This document shows positions 11,655 to 23,747 of a stretch of 64,000 nt of DNA, piece after piece. Both the position numbers and the translations under genes were made by a program. Source of the DNA: Ananas comosus (taxonomy: Eukaryota; Streptophyta; Magnoliopsida; Poales; Bromeliaceae); assembly GCF_001540865.1 (NCBI RefSeq), contig NC_033621.1, forward strand, positions 1,707,439 through 1,771,438, written 5' to 3'. Within the stretch, counting starts at the first letter, position 1, and every line of letters starts with the position of its first letter. Under the pieces are notes generated by a model. The model had not been told where the DNA came from. It searched no databases and saw nothing but the letters and a program-made list of their open reading frames with translations.

Positions 11655-12569
11655 CTCTGAAACTAGGGCTTCATCCTTGCACATGTTTTTAACATGTTCC
11701 TCTTAATTGGTGCCAAAATTTTCTTTCGTGCTCAATCTTCTCAGCCTCACGGAAGTTCTTAGCCCACTTGTGGCTCTCACCACCTGTTTGGATGGGAGTA
11801 CGTGAGGGATGGAGCTCAAATGGTACGTTGAAATCGCGTGTCCGACGACCCAAAATGCCGATGTGGCTGACGTCGGTCCAAATCTAAATTACAGACATAT
11901 AGACTAGAATTATCGTGAGATTCTATCTCATGCTTCTGGCTGGTATTCAGCTCTAATACCAATTATAACAATTCGATCAGCTAACAATAATTATTCGTTG
12001 AATTTAAATCACTAACTTAAAATGTTTAAATCCAATTATTATTACTAACATATAAATTTTATATATTCTAATTAAAATTATTTTTTTGAATGATGTAAGA
12101 TTAATATTGGGACGGTACAGCCAGAGAAATAATGGCAACTTTACATGAGACGGACGGAGCGGGTGTCAAGTCGAAGTACGAATCACTCACCGGCCACTCC
12201 CGTGCACTAGAGATAAAAGGCATCAAAGCATGCCTAGTTTTAACGCAGTGATTTTAATAATTATGGTCGACATTATGAATTTTGTGAATATAATTTAAGT
12301 GCTTATGTATAATTCTGATATGTATTTTTTAATTCTTAAATAGTGAAAATACTGACTATAATTATAATTTATTAACTTAATTTAATCAATTTTTTATGTC
12401 TAATTTATGTGTAGTCAAATTAGATATGTTCGTGTCGCCACCCGTAGAAGTCGAAACTTCATATTGAAAAGGGTTTGTTGGTTTGTATCCGAGTTTTAAG
12501 TTTGAAGCCGTGGATAGTACTGTACCTTTCTCTCTCGAAAAAAAAAAAAAATATATATATATATATATA
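11655..12569. other. Intergenic DNA, possible LTR-element relic
   Basis: No gene recognised. GCTCTAATACCAATTATAAC at about 11951-11970 is the reverse complement of a decayed primer-binding-site sequence (TGGTATTAGAGC), hinting at an old minus-oriented LTR element, but no LTR pair was found. A (TA)n run at 12551-12568 borders the next element. Confidence 0.35.
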
Positions 12570-13627
12570 GGGACCCCCTCAACTATAGGCGATTCTGAAA
12601 GAACCCTCTCAACTATTCTTTTTTGATTGAGATCTCTCACTTTTCAGTTTTTTAAAATTAGGTAATTTTGGTTAAAAAAATTAGAAATTTATCAAATTTA
12701 TTAGTAATTTTACTAAATTTAGTAACTACATTTATTTTTCATCAAATAAAACTAAATTAACTATCAGGTAATAATCAATAAAGTTAGACTTTTAATTTAA
12801 GTAAATTTAACAATTTAAATTGAAAAAAATAAGAGTTGAGAGAGTCTAAATTAATAATAAAAAAAAGATAAAAATGTAAATCTTATCTCAACTATCACCA
12901 ATTTTGATTTAACTATCAAACTTTTAAAAATTTTGGTTCTCTACCTAAATTTTAATTTATTTTATTTGAGCAAATTAATGAAAAAACTTCAAAATTTTAA
13001 TAAGTCTTTTATCTTAAGAGACTTAAATAATATATTTTATGTACTTTATTTAACTACAAATTTATTAAAGTAAATAATTAGCTTAAATTTTGTAGTAGAA
13101 GAGCTATCAAATGAATTAAGTCAAGCAAACAGAAAGGTTGATACTAAAATCAAAATTTTACAAGGTTGAATAGCATAATCAAATTGCTTACAATTCAGGT
13201 AAGTTCTAAACAATTTTACTAAAGAAAGATAAAACGTACAGAATGTATCTAAATTGTGAACAATTTTGAATTGACTATCTAGTCTTTCAAAATTTTGATT
13301 TTACTCTCAAACATTTCAATTTGTTTGATTGAGACAGCCAACAACACTTTAACTTCAAAATTTAATTAGTATATATACTTCACACAATTCTCGCAACTAT
13401 TATAAATTTATTAATACTAGTAATTAGCTTAAATTTTAAAGTTAAGATAATGAAGACTAATTCAAATAAAACAAACTGAAAGGTTGGATGGCAAAATTAA
13501 AATTTTGAAAGATCGGATAGTCAAATCAAAATGGTTCATAATTTAAATAAATTCCATACGATTTTATTAAAAAAAATAATAGTTGAGATGACTATTTCAA
13601 AATTGTCCACAGTTGAGGGGGGTCTCT
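12570..13627. mobile_element. Nested MITE complex
   Basis: The outer ends are inverted: GGGACCCCCTCAACTATAGG, then CGATTCTGAAA, at the left, and TTTCAAAATTGTCCACAGTTG followed by AGGGGGGTCTCT at the right. Inside are two copies (about 12880-13210 and 13244-13552) of the palindromic family also found at 6003-6318, each with inverted arms containing GATTGACTATC-type and CAAAATTTTGATTTT motifs. A (TA)n tract abuts the left end. No coding capacity. Confidence 0.6.
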
Positions 13628-13896
13628 AAATAGTTTTACCATACAAAAAAAAAGAAGAAATGCTAAGTTTACAACCAAAAAATTGTAATTTCTATGATCT
13701 CTCTCATCCAAAAATTACAGATTTTTTTTATTTTAATAAAACATTCTAAATCTGTCTCTCATTTAATTATTACGAACACCTCCTCCGAATATAACCATAA
13801 ACCTCTCTTTCGCTTATCTCTCCATCAACCAATCCCTTGATCCCATCATCCCATCCTCACAATCCCCATTTACTTTATTATTATTAACTATTGTAT

Positions 13897-13941
13897 TTAT
13901 TTAATAATAATAGTAATAATAATAATAATAATACTCACTGA

Positions 13942-13982
<41 letters not shown>
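13897..13982. repeat. Inverted (AAT)n / (ATT)n microsatellite
   Basis: An AAT-repeat arm (13900-13932) is followed by a short ACTCACTGATC spacer and then an ATT-repeat arm (13944-13982), so the two can pair as a hairpin. It lies about 110 bp upstream of the likely KASII TATA box. Confidence 0.85.
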
Positions 13983-14009
13983 TTTTACATTTATTATGGT
14001 CCTCCTCTT

Positions 14010-14018
<9 letters not shown>

Positions 14019-14040
<22 letters not shown>

Positions 14041-14354
14041 AGTTCCTTTTGTTGTACCCATTCTCCCCCTATTATATCATCACCACCACCCTTTTATATA
14101 GTCTCCTTTCTCTCTCCTACCCTCGCGCGAGCACTTGGCAATGGCTTTCGCCATTCCCTCTCAGATTCGCCCGAGCTCCCCCCCTTCCCCCTGAGATCGA
14201 AACCCTCCTCGATCGATCCCCCGGCCTCTCCTTCTCTCTCTCTTTCTCTCTCCTCTCCTCTCCTCTCCTCTCCTCTCCTCTCGGTAAGCTGCGTCTCGCT
14301 CTCTCGCTCCTCCTCGTCGACGGCGAAACCCTAGAGGTCGTGGTGGTCGCGGCA
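14019..14354 (+). promoter_or_regulatory. KASII core promoter and pyrimidine-rich 5' leader
   Basis: A (CT)n run at 14017-14041 is followed by a TATA-like CTTTTATATAG at about 14091-14101. The leader contains a TCTCC pentanucleotide repeat (14247-14283) and an upstream ORF of 17 codons (ATG at 14141, stop ending 14194) before the main ATG at 14355. The transcription start is inferred, not shown. Confidence 0.5.
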
Positions 14355-17300
14355 ATGGCGGCGTCCGCCGTGGCGTCCCCGCTGTGCACGTGGCTGGTGG
14401 CTGCGTGCATGTCGGTCGCGTGCGGCGAGGAGCGCCCGCGGGGGCAATGGAGGGGCTCCGCGCTCGGCGGGGCCGGGCCGCGGCGGCGGAGGGGGCGCGG
14501 CGGCGTTGGAGCGGCGGCGGCGGCGTCGTGGATGGAGCGGCGGGATCCGCCGCGGAGGATCATCTCCGCCCTGTTCGGGGGTTCCGGGGGGATCCAGGGG
14601 CTCATGAGCACGTGCCTTGCCTTCGAGCCCTGCGCCGATTTCGTCCACGGCTCCACCAATGGCTCCGCCTCCTTCCTGGCCGAGCACCTCTTCGGCGCCA
14701 CTCGGAGGCGGCGCAGGGCCGCGCGCTCCTCCGCAGCTTCTGGTGACAGCTCGATTCCGTTTCTTTTATTTTTTTTTTCCTCGCTACTTGTTTTTCTTGT
14801 CTTATCTCTTCGGATCAGTGCTTCATTCGTTGATTAGGATTTATATAATCAATGATTATACTATCGGGTTAAGGATTAAACTATAATTTAATTCATTTTT
14901 GGCTATTTAGGGTTGAGACAGTGGAAATTATAATGGATGGATTAGAAGGTTAAATTAGGTTCTAATTCGTTTCACATTGTTTGCGTGGGTTGGGACACTG
15001 GCGTTGCGTAGAGGGGTCTTTTGGCCATCCGTAACACCTAGCAGAGTGAAAATAACGGCAGGATATGTGGGTGAATAATTCCCTTTTAAGGATCTCGGCC
15101 CTAGAAATTGGCGCATGACCTTGTTTTTTACCGGGACTCCTTGAGGATTGTTCTCTTCCTCTTGTCTCTGGTAGTAGTAGTTTTTAGGGTGGAAGATTTC
15201 GGGTAAATTGGCTAAATATTTTTGTAGTTTATCTTGTCTCGCTCTTTTTGTTTGTTACTGTGATTATTTCGTTCATAATAATTTCTGAGGTTGATGTGAA
15301 GTGATGGTTAATTGCAATCAAATCTTAAAAAAATTTTGCCATCTCTGATCAGTTCCAAAAAGTCAAAACCTTCAAAAGAATGCTTCAAGCATATTTCTAG
15401 ATACCATCCAATTAGAGAGACAAAGCAAAAAATTCTAAAAAAAATGAGAGAAAAGAAATTACGGTTTTAGTTACTTATGCTTTTAATGCTAATAATAGCT
15501 GTCAATTCTTCTGTTAATTTGCCATCATACTGATGATGAGGATGGTTAGGGTGATGATAGTAGAAATCGCTTGCTGGAACTGATGTTGCTAGATGCAGGA
15601 AAAGCTATGGCGGTTGCATTGCAACCTGAAAAGGAAGCTGTGGAGAAAAAGAAACTTGACACCAAACAGAGGAGGGTTGTTGTGACGGGCATGGGTGTAG
15701 TGACTCCACTAGGCCATGATCCTGATGTCTTTTACGATAATCTTCTTGCTGGCGTCAGTGGCATTAGTGAGATAGAGACGTTTGATTGTTCAAGTTTCCC
15801 TACGGTAAAAATCCACCTTAATCAAATATTCTATTTCTTGATTTATTTTTGCCATTTGGGCAAGGCTAAAATCTTTTTATAACTTTTGATATTAGAATTT
15901 CCTGTAGAGGATTGCAGGAGAAATTAAATCCTTTTCTTGTGATGGGTGGGTCGCGCCAAAACTATCGAAGCGGATGGATAAATTCATGCTGTACTTGCTA
16001 ATTGCTGGGAAAAAAGCATTGGAGGATGGTGGAATTACAGAGGATATCATGAATCTTTTAGACAAAACTAGGTGTGGAGTTCTCATTGGGTCTGCCATGG
16101 GTGGTATGAAGGTAGGATTCTGTAATTAATTGTCCACATTGGTGAAGACATAGTATGCAGGGGGAAAAAATGAATGAACAAACTAGGTGGCTTTGATCGA
16201 CACTGCTTTTGCTAAATACTTGTGTTCTTTCTTTCAATTTCATTTGGTTTTCGGTGCTATGCAAGCAGGTGTTTAACGATGCGATTGAAGCATTAAGGGT
16301 CTCTTACAAGAAAATGAATCCGTTTTGTGTACCTTTTGCAACTACAAACATGGGGTCTGCCATTCTTGCAATGGATCTGGTTGGTTAAAATGACCTGTTC
16401 TTTGAAAAATACTAGCATTCTATTGCTTGAAATATGAAGTCCTAAAAATGATGTTGCTTATGCTATCGTGTGTAGGGTTGGATGGGCCCCAACTATTCTA
16501 TATCTACTGCATGTGCGACTAGCAACTTCTGTATTCTGAATGCCGCGAATCATATTAGAAGAGGTGAAGCTGTAAGTAGATCACTTCCGTCTCTTTCTTG
16601 GTATTTAATTGAAACAGGAATGGTGGTGATTACCTTTCTTCTTAACCTTGCAGGACCTGATGCTTTGTGGTGGTTCTGACGCTGCTGTCATACCCATAGG
16701 TACAGTTGTTTTATTTGTCCCACACAGTTATTCTATTCCTTCTAATCATATATCAATATTTTTTACTATCTGAAAAATAAGTATTTTGTTTGTGTGCTAC
16801 AGGATTGGGAGGTTTTGTGGCTTGCAGAGCACTTTCACAGAGAAACAATGATCCCACAAAAGCTTCCAGGCCCTGGGATGTTGTAAGTAGCTCTAAAGTA
16901 AAATTGTGCACTTACTTACGTGCAATCCATCTAAATGTTAGGGAACAAGTGATAAATCACTTCACAAGAAATGTTGGTGACTATCTCATGCAAGATCAAT
17001 AGTGGGCTGGTTGGTTGTAGACTTGTTGGAGATTTGCATTTTTGAGCACTTTGGAGTTTGAATTTCAGTAACTCTGTTTATCTATTCATGATAGGACCGT
17101 GATGGATTTGTTATGGGAGAAGGAGCTGGCGTGCTTCTGTTAGAAGAACTAGAACATGCTAAGGTTCTTTGGCTTTATATATTTACATATATATAGAGCT
17201 AGGCTCCTATAATATCTATAGTATCGAGACTCCGGTACTATAGTCTTATTTTCGATCTTAAAGTATTCAAATCAACAATCCACACCGTTAAAATTGATCT

Positions 17301-20300
17301 AGGATATTTGAAGTTTTTAGAAATAAAATTTTATATTTTTTCGACATAGTTTACTTTATAATCAAACCATTTTAAAATGTCAATTTTCAATGGCTACTAT
17401 GGCGTGTTTGTAGTTTAACAGTGTAAAAGAATCTAAATTTATTCAAATTTTGATAGAAAATACTTTAAACTATCTAGATCAAGGTCAGCATCTTTGATCT
17501 TGAATTCAAAAGTCTTATTCTCAAATTTTAGAGATTGTTCAATTTTTGCTGTTTATTTTTGTATGATTTACTTACTAGGTAAATGATGTCAAAAAAAATA
17601 AAATTTTATTCCTAAGAACTTCATATGCCCTATATCATATTTAACATTGTGAATCGTTAATTTGAACACCCTAAGATCGAAAACGAGACTATAGTACTGC
17701 TGGAGCTCCGGTACTATAGATAGTATAGTAGCCACACTCCATATATATATATATATATATATCGAATTGCTTTGATGTGGCTTTTTTTTTTTCTTCATGT
17801 TAGTTCAAGCCTTAAACATTTCTACTTTTCTCTTTATGTTTAACAGCAAAGAGGAGCAGAGATCTACGCTGAGTTTCTAGGAGGAAGCTTCACATGTGAT
17901 GCATACCACATGACAGAGCCACATCCTGAAGGTAAATGACATGTTGCAGTTCATGGCATACTTGCACTTCCTCTTTTCTTTTCATCTTATTTTCAACCTC
18001 TTGTTAATGATCTATGTGTCTTGTTGTTTGCTTAATATTGATACAGGGACGGGTGTTATTCTCTGTATTGAGAAGGCACTAGCAGAATCCGGGGTAGCCA
18101 AAGAAGACGTCAATTATGTCAATGCTCATGCAACTTCTACACCAGCTGGTGACCTGAAAGAGTATCAAGCTCTCATTCATTGTTTTGGGCAGAATCCTGA
18201 GGTATGTTGGTTGAATCTAGGAATACTTCTTCATTTTAATAAGCTACTTAACAAGATTCTGCAGCTACGAGTGAACTCGACAAAATCCATGACGGGGCAT
18301 CTACTGGGAGCTGCTGGAGGAGTGGAAGCTGTTGCTGTGATACAGGTAAATCAAAACATTGTAGTATACTTATTTTTTTTCTTAACTCTGTGAAAAACTG
18401 AGTATCACCTCCTTGAATTCTGAGGTTGTTTCCAAGTTCTGTCCCTATAGGCTTTCAATTTTCTTTAGATACTCCTTAATCTTGTTTGCCCTGTCCCTTG
18501 AGAATTAAATAGATGAACATTCGGTACAGCAGTGACATTCCATAGAAACTTTGAGTTATAGCAGATTGCTTAAGAGACTGTTTGCTGCAGAGGGGAGCAA
18601 ATTGTCCCAGATCATTAAGATTGGGAGCAAATGTCAACCGATTTTTTGGTACAATAACAGAAAGTTTCTCTTATGATAGTCTTGGAGAGTTTATCAAGTC
18701 GCTTGTTTGTTTCTTCTATTTCCATAGGCGCCACCAAAAAGAAATAACTGCTGTGGCACGGGGTTGTGCCGGAAACTTGCCGTTACGATATGTCATTGTG
18801 CGTGCTAGATAGTACCGATGTGTGCCGAACATAAAAATATATGTGTGCCAACACATAATGGCATGAAATATTTATTTTCTTTAGCAACAAATTATTCGAA
18901 CTGTTTATTATATATATTTTATCAAATCTTTTGAACTTTATTGAGAAAATTACTTACTAATTTAAAGAATAGAGGGTTTTGAGCCCTGCCATCGGCACGG
19001 GGCCCGTATCGTGCTGATATCTTGTTGGCACGATACGGTACGGTGAATAAGGTCCGTGCCGATGGGCACTTAAATCCTTGGGCCCCAACCCAAGAGTCCC
19101 TGTATATGAGTCATTAGTTATTAAGTAGATGATTACTGATATTTATAGTTCAGCAGTATCAACAATAAGGGAATGCATGGAGTGAACTAAAAGAAACTAT
19201 TGAAATCTACTGACTGTTTATGAAACATCTTCACTCAAAAGCATTAAAGTAATCTTAATGGACTAGCAGTTATAAGAAAAGATGTACCTTCGAACAAGTA
19301 TAATCGCCTATTAACAATTGAAAGGACGCTGAATGTTGATGCTTACTACGATTCTTTTCATTTCAATATGAAATGGCAATTTTCGCACTAAAATACTTTT
19401 AATCCTAATCTTTTTAAATTTTCATACTTTTAGGACATATGTGATAAATGCTTACAATTCAGGATTCTATCATAGATTACTTTACAAGTTGACTTCCCTC
19501 TATGCCTAGCAATTGTATTCCAATCTTTACAAAGTTGACATTAGCAATGATCTCTTGAAATTGTACCTTACGTGTCATAATGTTTACTTTGTATTTGCAA
19601 TGTGCATATCTAAATTTGCCAATTTTCAAGTTATCGCTATTTATATTTATCATAAAAATTTTATAGAAGTTGGAATGAAATAACCGTTATCCAGTAGTGG
19701 CGCATCGAAGTAGGTTCTTCAGAAAACATAGTTTGGATGTAGAAAAATGTCCCATGCTCAATAAGGTACAATTTTGTTCTGGTAGTCAATGAGAATACTT
19801 TTAGAAATTAGAATACTATATAAAAAGTTGGCATGGATGCATGAGGGATGTGTGATAGATGTGTGCAAGCACATTGTCTGCACGTCTGTGCTGCATCAGC
19901 TCAAGCAACTTGTTCAGTAAGCAGCTGAATAGTCATCACAACTTTTTTGCTGTGTCCATGTTTCACAGGTTACAAATTACTGTCAAAAGTTTCCTTGTAT
20001 GATTGTGATGTTCAAATTACTTATTTAACAAGAATGAATGATCACATAAATGTAGAAATAATCAAGTGAAGTGCCTCGTTGATTTTGTGGCCGCTTTTGT
20101 GGCAGTGTATTTACATCACTACAATTATCAAACTTCGCAAGGCATCTCCCATGACCTGATTCTGTTCTGATTTTATTTTTGTGGGCATTTTTGCTTCTAT
20201 GCAGGCAATACGCAAAGGGTGGGTCCATCCAAATATCAATCTAGACAACCCTGAGAAAAGTGTGGTATGTTCTCATTGTCCTTGGTTTTCATCACTTCAC

Positions 20301-20719
20301 AGCGTTTTTTTTGGTTCTTGTTGAGTTAGTTGGTAAACACCAGCATCTAAGATTAGGATCAAAAGATACAGGTGACTTCCCAATTATTTATGAGATTAAA
20401 ATTCAAGACGCAAGTTTTCATCTGTTATCAGTAGATCTCAGGAGGCAAGGAAAAGAATACTAGTGAAGCTTATAAGAAATGTGCATATTAGAATATCTTG
20501 AGATGGGATAGTAAATCACTTTCCTTTAATAAATTGATTCTGTAAAGATCTTTTTATATTGTAAGCTCTTTGAGGTTGCCTAAATTGGAAGTACGGATGT
20601 AGGATGCCAACGTACTGGTAGGATCAAGAAAAGAACGGCTGGATGTGAAGGTAGCGCTATCCAACTCCTTTGGCTTTGGCGGACACAACTCGTCGATCCT
20701 GTTTGCACCGTACAAGTGA
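14355..20719 (+). CDS. KASII: 3-oxoacyl-[acyl-carrier-protein] synthase II (KASII), plastid
   Basis: Condensing enzyme that elongates 16:0-ACP to 18:0-ACP in the plastid fatty-acid synthase, setting the C16/C18 ratio. Thirteen exons: 14355-14742, 15599-15804, 15908-16111, 16269-16379, 16476-16571, 16654-16699, 16803-16882, 17095-17163, 17847-17931, 18047-18201, 18265-18345, 20205-20264, 20603-20719. They sum to 1698 bases (565 aa plus stop), the usual plant length. The N-terminus ([20 protein letters not shown]) matches the conserved KASII transit region; the mature part starts near [18 protein letters not shown]. The catalytic triad is visible: Cys in [10 protein letters not shown], His in [11 protein letters not shown], His in [10 protein letters not shown] with Lys in NSTKSM. 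It ends [18 protein letters not shown]. Intron 8 carries a MITE; intron 11 is 1.86 kb and repeat-bearing. No frame break. Confidence 0.97.
17195..17740. mobile_element. TA-flanked MITE (family A) in KASII intron 8
   Basis: Inverted ends: GAGCTAGGCTCCTATAATAT and ACTCCGGTACTATAGTCT at the left versus AGACTATAGTACTGC and TAGTATAGTAGCCACACTC at the right. Both sides are flanked by (TA)n. The sub-terminal parts (TTTTCGATCTTAA, ATTTGAAGTTTTTAGAAAT) match the copy in CIP7 intron 6 (46170-46714). No coding capacity. Confidence 0.75.
18738..19075. repeat. GC-rich repeat with hairpin in KASII intron 11
   Basis: Repeated words GGCACGGGG, GTGCCGA and CACGATACGG stand out from the AT-rich intron. GCCATCGGCACGGGGCCCGTATCGTGC (18987-19013) pairs with GCACGATACGGTACGG and GTCCGTGCCGATGGGC (about 19027-19067). 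Probably a transposon-derived insertion; family not recognised. Confidence 0.5.
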
Positions 20720-22436
20720 CCGACGTTTGATACTCATGGAATACTTGGTCAAGAGGCGTAAGAGCCCTAGGGCTTTTTCTGCTGTTATTGTAGGATTCTA
20801 ATGAATCAAAGCCGGGGGATCTTTTTTTTGGCATAAATTGTAGCCAAGAAAAGCATTGGGCCCGCCTCTGTGCTTTTTGAATTAGATGTTCTTGACAGAC
20901 AATGTAATGTTTTTGAGAAGCATTAGGCCGTATAAGTATTTCACCGAGAATGTGGGAAGGGGCTGGCCTTTTCAATTTCGTAGGCCGATATTTGTTTTTT
21001 CTGGTTGTTGGATCGGCGCTCTAAGAGATTACTCTTTTGATCCCTTTTGTTTGTTACTTCTGCATGCTGCAGCGCCCAAACTGCAGATAAATGATCACAT
21101 TTACATTTGAGTGGGCTTGATCTAGGACTTGTGGTATTCAATGAATTCCTTGCGGTCGAGCCTTTTTTTTTTCTTTGACTTCTTGTGGGCTGAGTTGATA
21201 GAACATTGGGGGAGGTTATCGACAACCAACTAGTGATCACCTTAGGTTGTGATAAAACATTGGTTGGAATAGTGTGTGAATGGCATGTCATATGTATGAA
21301 TTTACTGTTGTCTGTCAAAACATCTTGGCAACCCTCATCAGGTAAGAGCAAGTGAAACGAAGTATGGCGCTGATTTTATTTCAATAAAGTAAGATCAGGA
21401 CTATGTCTGCTTTTCAACAGATGTTCTCCTTGCATTTGCTTCAGTTACACTCATTCATGGGTTAGGGTTTCATTAACCCTATCTTATTCTTTCTTTTTCT
21501 GCAGTTACATTGTTCTTTGCTATCGTCATTCAAGGTTATTTTGGTTTTCATCTTGCTCTTAAAGCATTTTTCTGTTTGCTTAACTTATCCTCCCATGGTA
21601 AGCTGTCGAGTTCATTAAACTCGCCGCCGAGTGCAGTATGTTCCAATTCCGCGGCACCAAAAATACCCAAATGAGCGTGCCAGTTCCGAGTCCCAGCGAG
21701 GACTTAGAACACAAGTGTAGAAAAGCTACGGTCGCAACACCGACCGAATCATAGAAAACAAAATTTGCTTGCTAACCCACCCACATTCACAATGAACGTA
21801 GCAAAGACGATGATGACATATTTCCTATTTTACATATTATTAGGTTTCATCATTCCAACCTTCCCTCTTCCTTCCGTCGATTTGTTGACCTTAATCACGA
21901 CTTAGTATGATCTCATCTTGCTGTCCATTACTAACTAGCTACTAAAACACTGTAACTGAGACCGCAAATTTGATTAAAACCTCTTTCCCTGCCCACTTAG
22001 CAGGGAGCATCAGAACAAATACATTTTTTAAGCTTCTCCTATTTCTTTCTTTGTTAACCTTTATACAGCAATAATACTGAAATTAATTATCATCTGTTTA
22101 GGTATAATATTATACCACTCATTAACGTCATTCTCAAGAGTGGTTCTAGGAATAACAATCACAAATAATCGCTGCTTTAATAATTAGTACGAGTTTATTT
22201 ATTTATTATAAATCGGTGAGGATTGATTGGGGCGGTTCGCATGCTAGTCTTCTTATTAATAAATATAAGATTCTATATAAATAGGACGATAGCAAATAAA
22301 ATAATTTGATTAATGTGTTGTTAGTGTTTGGTTGGTCGAGTTCAAATTAACATACTTGGTAAGTCACAGCCTATATTGTTTGATGTACAAAGTGCAAATT
22401 TTCTAGTTCCCTCTTGTTATGGAATCGCTCGGCAAA
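20720..22436. other. KASII 3' flank and intergenic DNA
   Basis: The first few hundred bases probably contain the KASII 3' UTR; no clear polyadenylation site can be fixed by eye. No further coding exon or RNA gene is supportable. A poly-T run is at 21163-21172. Confidence 0.5.
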
Positions 22437-22625
22437 TTTAATTAGCACACTTCGCGCAATTTTGCAACTATAAATTAACTAAAATAATTAGTTTAAATTT
22501 TAAAGTCAAAATAATATTGACTGATTCAAATCAAATAAATTAAAAAATTAGTTAGTATAATTAAAATTTTGAAAGGTTAAATAACCGAATTAAAATAGTT
22601 CATAATAAAAATAAATTTGGTACAC
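22437..22625. mobile_element. Right half of palindromic MITE (6003-family)
   Basis: Matches the right arm of the copies at 6003-6318 and 13244-13552: AGTTTAAATTTTAAAGTCAA, TTAAAATTTTGAAAGG and ATTAAAATAGTTCATAAT in the same order. The left arm is missing or too diverged. Confidence 0.5.
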
Positions 22626-22972
22626 TTTTGCCTTAATTAAATTAAATCAAAATTGGAAAAAAAAAAAACACTACAGTAAGAGAGCTAACATTTTTGACAG
22701 GAGAAAGAGTGAAATTGCCATTTTATGTTTCAAAAAATCACATAACAGGGAGCGTAGTACAATATACACCGCCTAAACGATCCCATGTCCAAAAAATAAT
22801 AATAATAAAAATAAATCAAACTAAATTCCCTTGGATTTCCCGTTTTACCCCTCCATTCCTCACCCCTGACCCCACAACCTTACGACGTTACCACTTAACG
22901 CCGTCCGGTCCTGGTAACGGTACCACCCGAGATGGGGATCCCCTCTCCTCATCCTAAACCCCGTCCATCCCG

Positions 22973-23347
22973 CTAACGGCGTTTCGCAGGCAACCTCACT
23001 GACGCCGTCATCCCCTCCTCCTCCCTCTTCCCGTTTTTCCTCCTCGTCCCGCTCGTCGCCGTTATCCTCCACGTGGAAGTACGTGGTGAACCTCCCCCTG
23101 GGGGTCCCCTCCCCCTCCACGTGGCATCTCGGCGACCGATCCACGTGTCCGGCGACCGAGGGCCCCGGCGGGGCGCGCGACGCTCGGGGGCTGGCGACGG
23201 GAGTGGGAGGAGCGTCGGATTTGGAAGCGACGGCCCTGATGCGCCAGAGGCCGAGGCGACGGCGAGCCACGCCAGGAGCGGGGCGGCGAGGGCGGCGGCG
23301 TAGCGGCACGCGAAGGCCTCAACCGAAGCTTCTACCGCAGGATCCAT
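22973..23347 (-). CDS. Candidate small protein in a GC-rich island, unrecognised
   Basis: A 124-codon frame beginning MDPAVEASVEAFACRYAAAL with a hydrophobic, Ala/Leu-rich first 35 residues (could be a targeting or membrane segment), followed by Pro/Arg-rich sequence that looks uninformative. A second minus-strand frame (22860-23309) is also open and includes an acidic stretch (DNGDERDEEEKREEGGGG). The real protein may switch between them through a frame error or an unseen intron. All frames are long here because of high GC, so coding status is uncertain. A perfect heat-shock element sits 4 bases upstream of the ATG. No family recognised. Confidence 0.3.
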   Translation of the reverse strand: MDPAVEASVEAFACRYAAALAAPLLAWLAVASASGASGPSLPNPTLLPLPSPAPERRAPRRGPRSPDTWIGRRDATWRGRGPPGGGSPRTSTWRITATSGTRRKNGKREEEGMTASVRLPAKRR

Positions 23348-23350
23348 TTC

Positions 23351-23363
23351 TTCTAGAAGGTTC
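23351..23363. promoter_or_regulatory. Heat-shock-element match beside candidate ORF
   Basis: TTCTAGAAGGTTC fits the alternating TTCnnGAAnnTTC heat-shock factor site exactly. It lies directly before the ATG of the minus-strand candidate gene (23347), which is an odd place for a promoter element, so a chance match is possible. Confidence 0.35.
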
Positions 23364-23747
23364 CAAAGCGCACACTTCTACCACACTAGAGGAGGAATTT
23401 TAGGGGGTGGGGAATTGGGGAGGAACGATGTTGGGGTGGGTGTTTTTATTTGTAAAGATGGGGAGCGGAGAAGACGAAATCTGGGCCGTTGGATTCGGGG
23501 GGGGGTCGGGGAATCGCGTGGGAAGATGCCGAGAATCGAAGCGGTCGACTTGTTCCGATTGGAGGATAATGCGACACGTGTCACGCTTGCATATGTTGAT
23601 TGTGAAGTGGGCCCGGACGGAGTTGTGGTGATGTGCGGCGGAGCGATTGGACGGCCCGGATGCTGCTGGATGCATGTGTGCGTTGTGGGGGAGGAGAGAC
23701 TGTTTGTGTGGCTACACGTCAGTTGGGGCCCACCCAGCTGAGAGAAA

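Noticed and set aside
14049..14837. 262-codon plus-strand frame and long minus-strand frames over KASII exon 1
   Set aside because: They are other-frame shadows in a GC-rich exon and its leader; the frame from ATG 14355 joins correctly to exon 2 and matches KASII.
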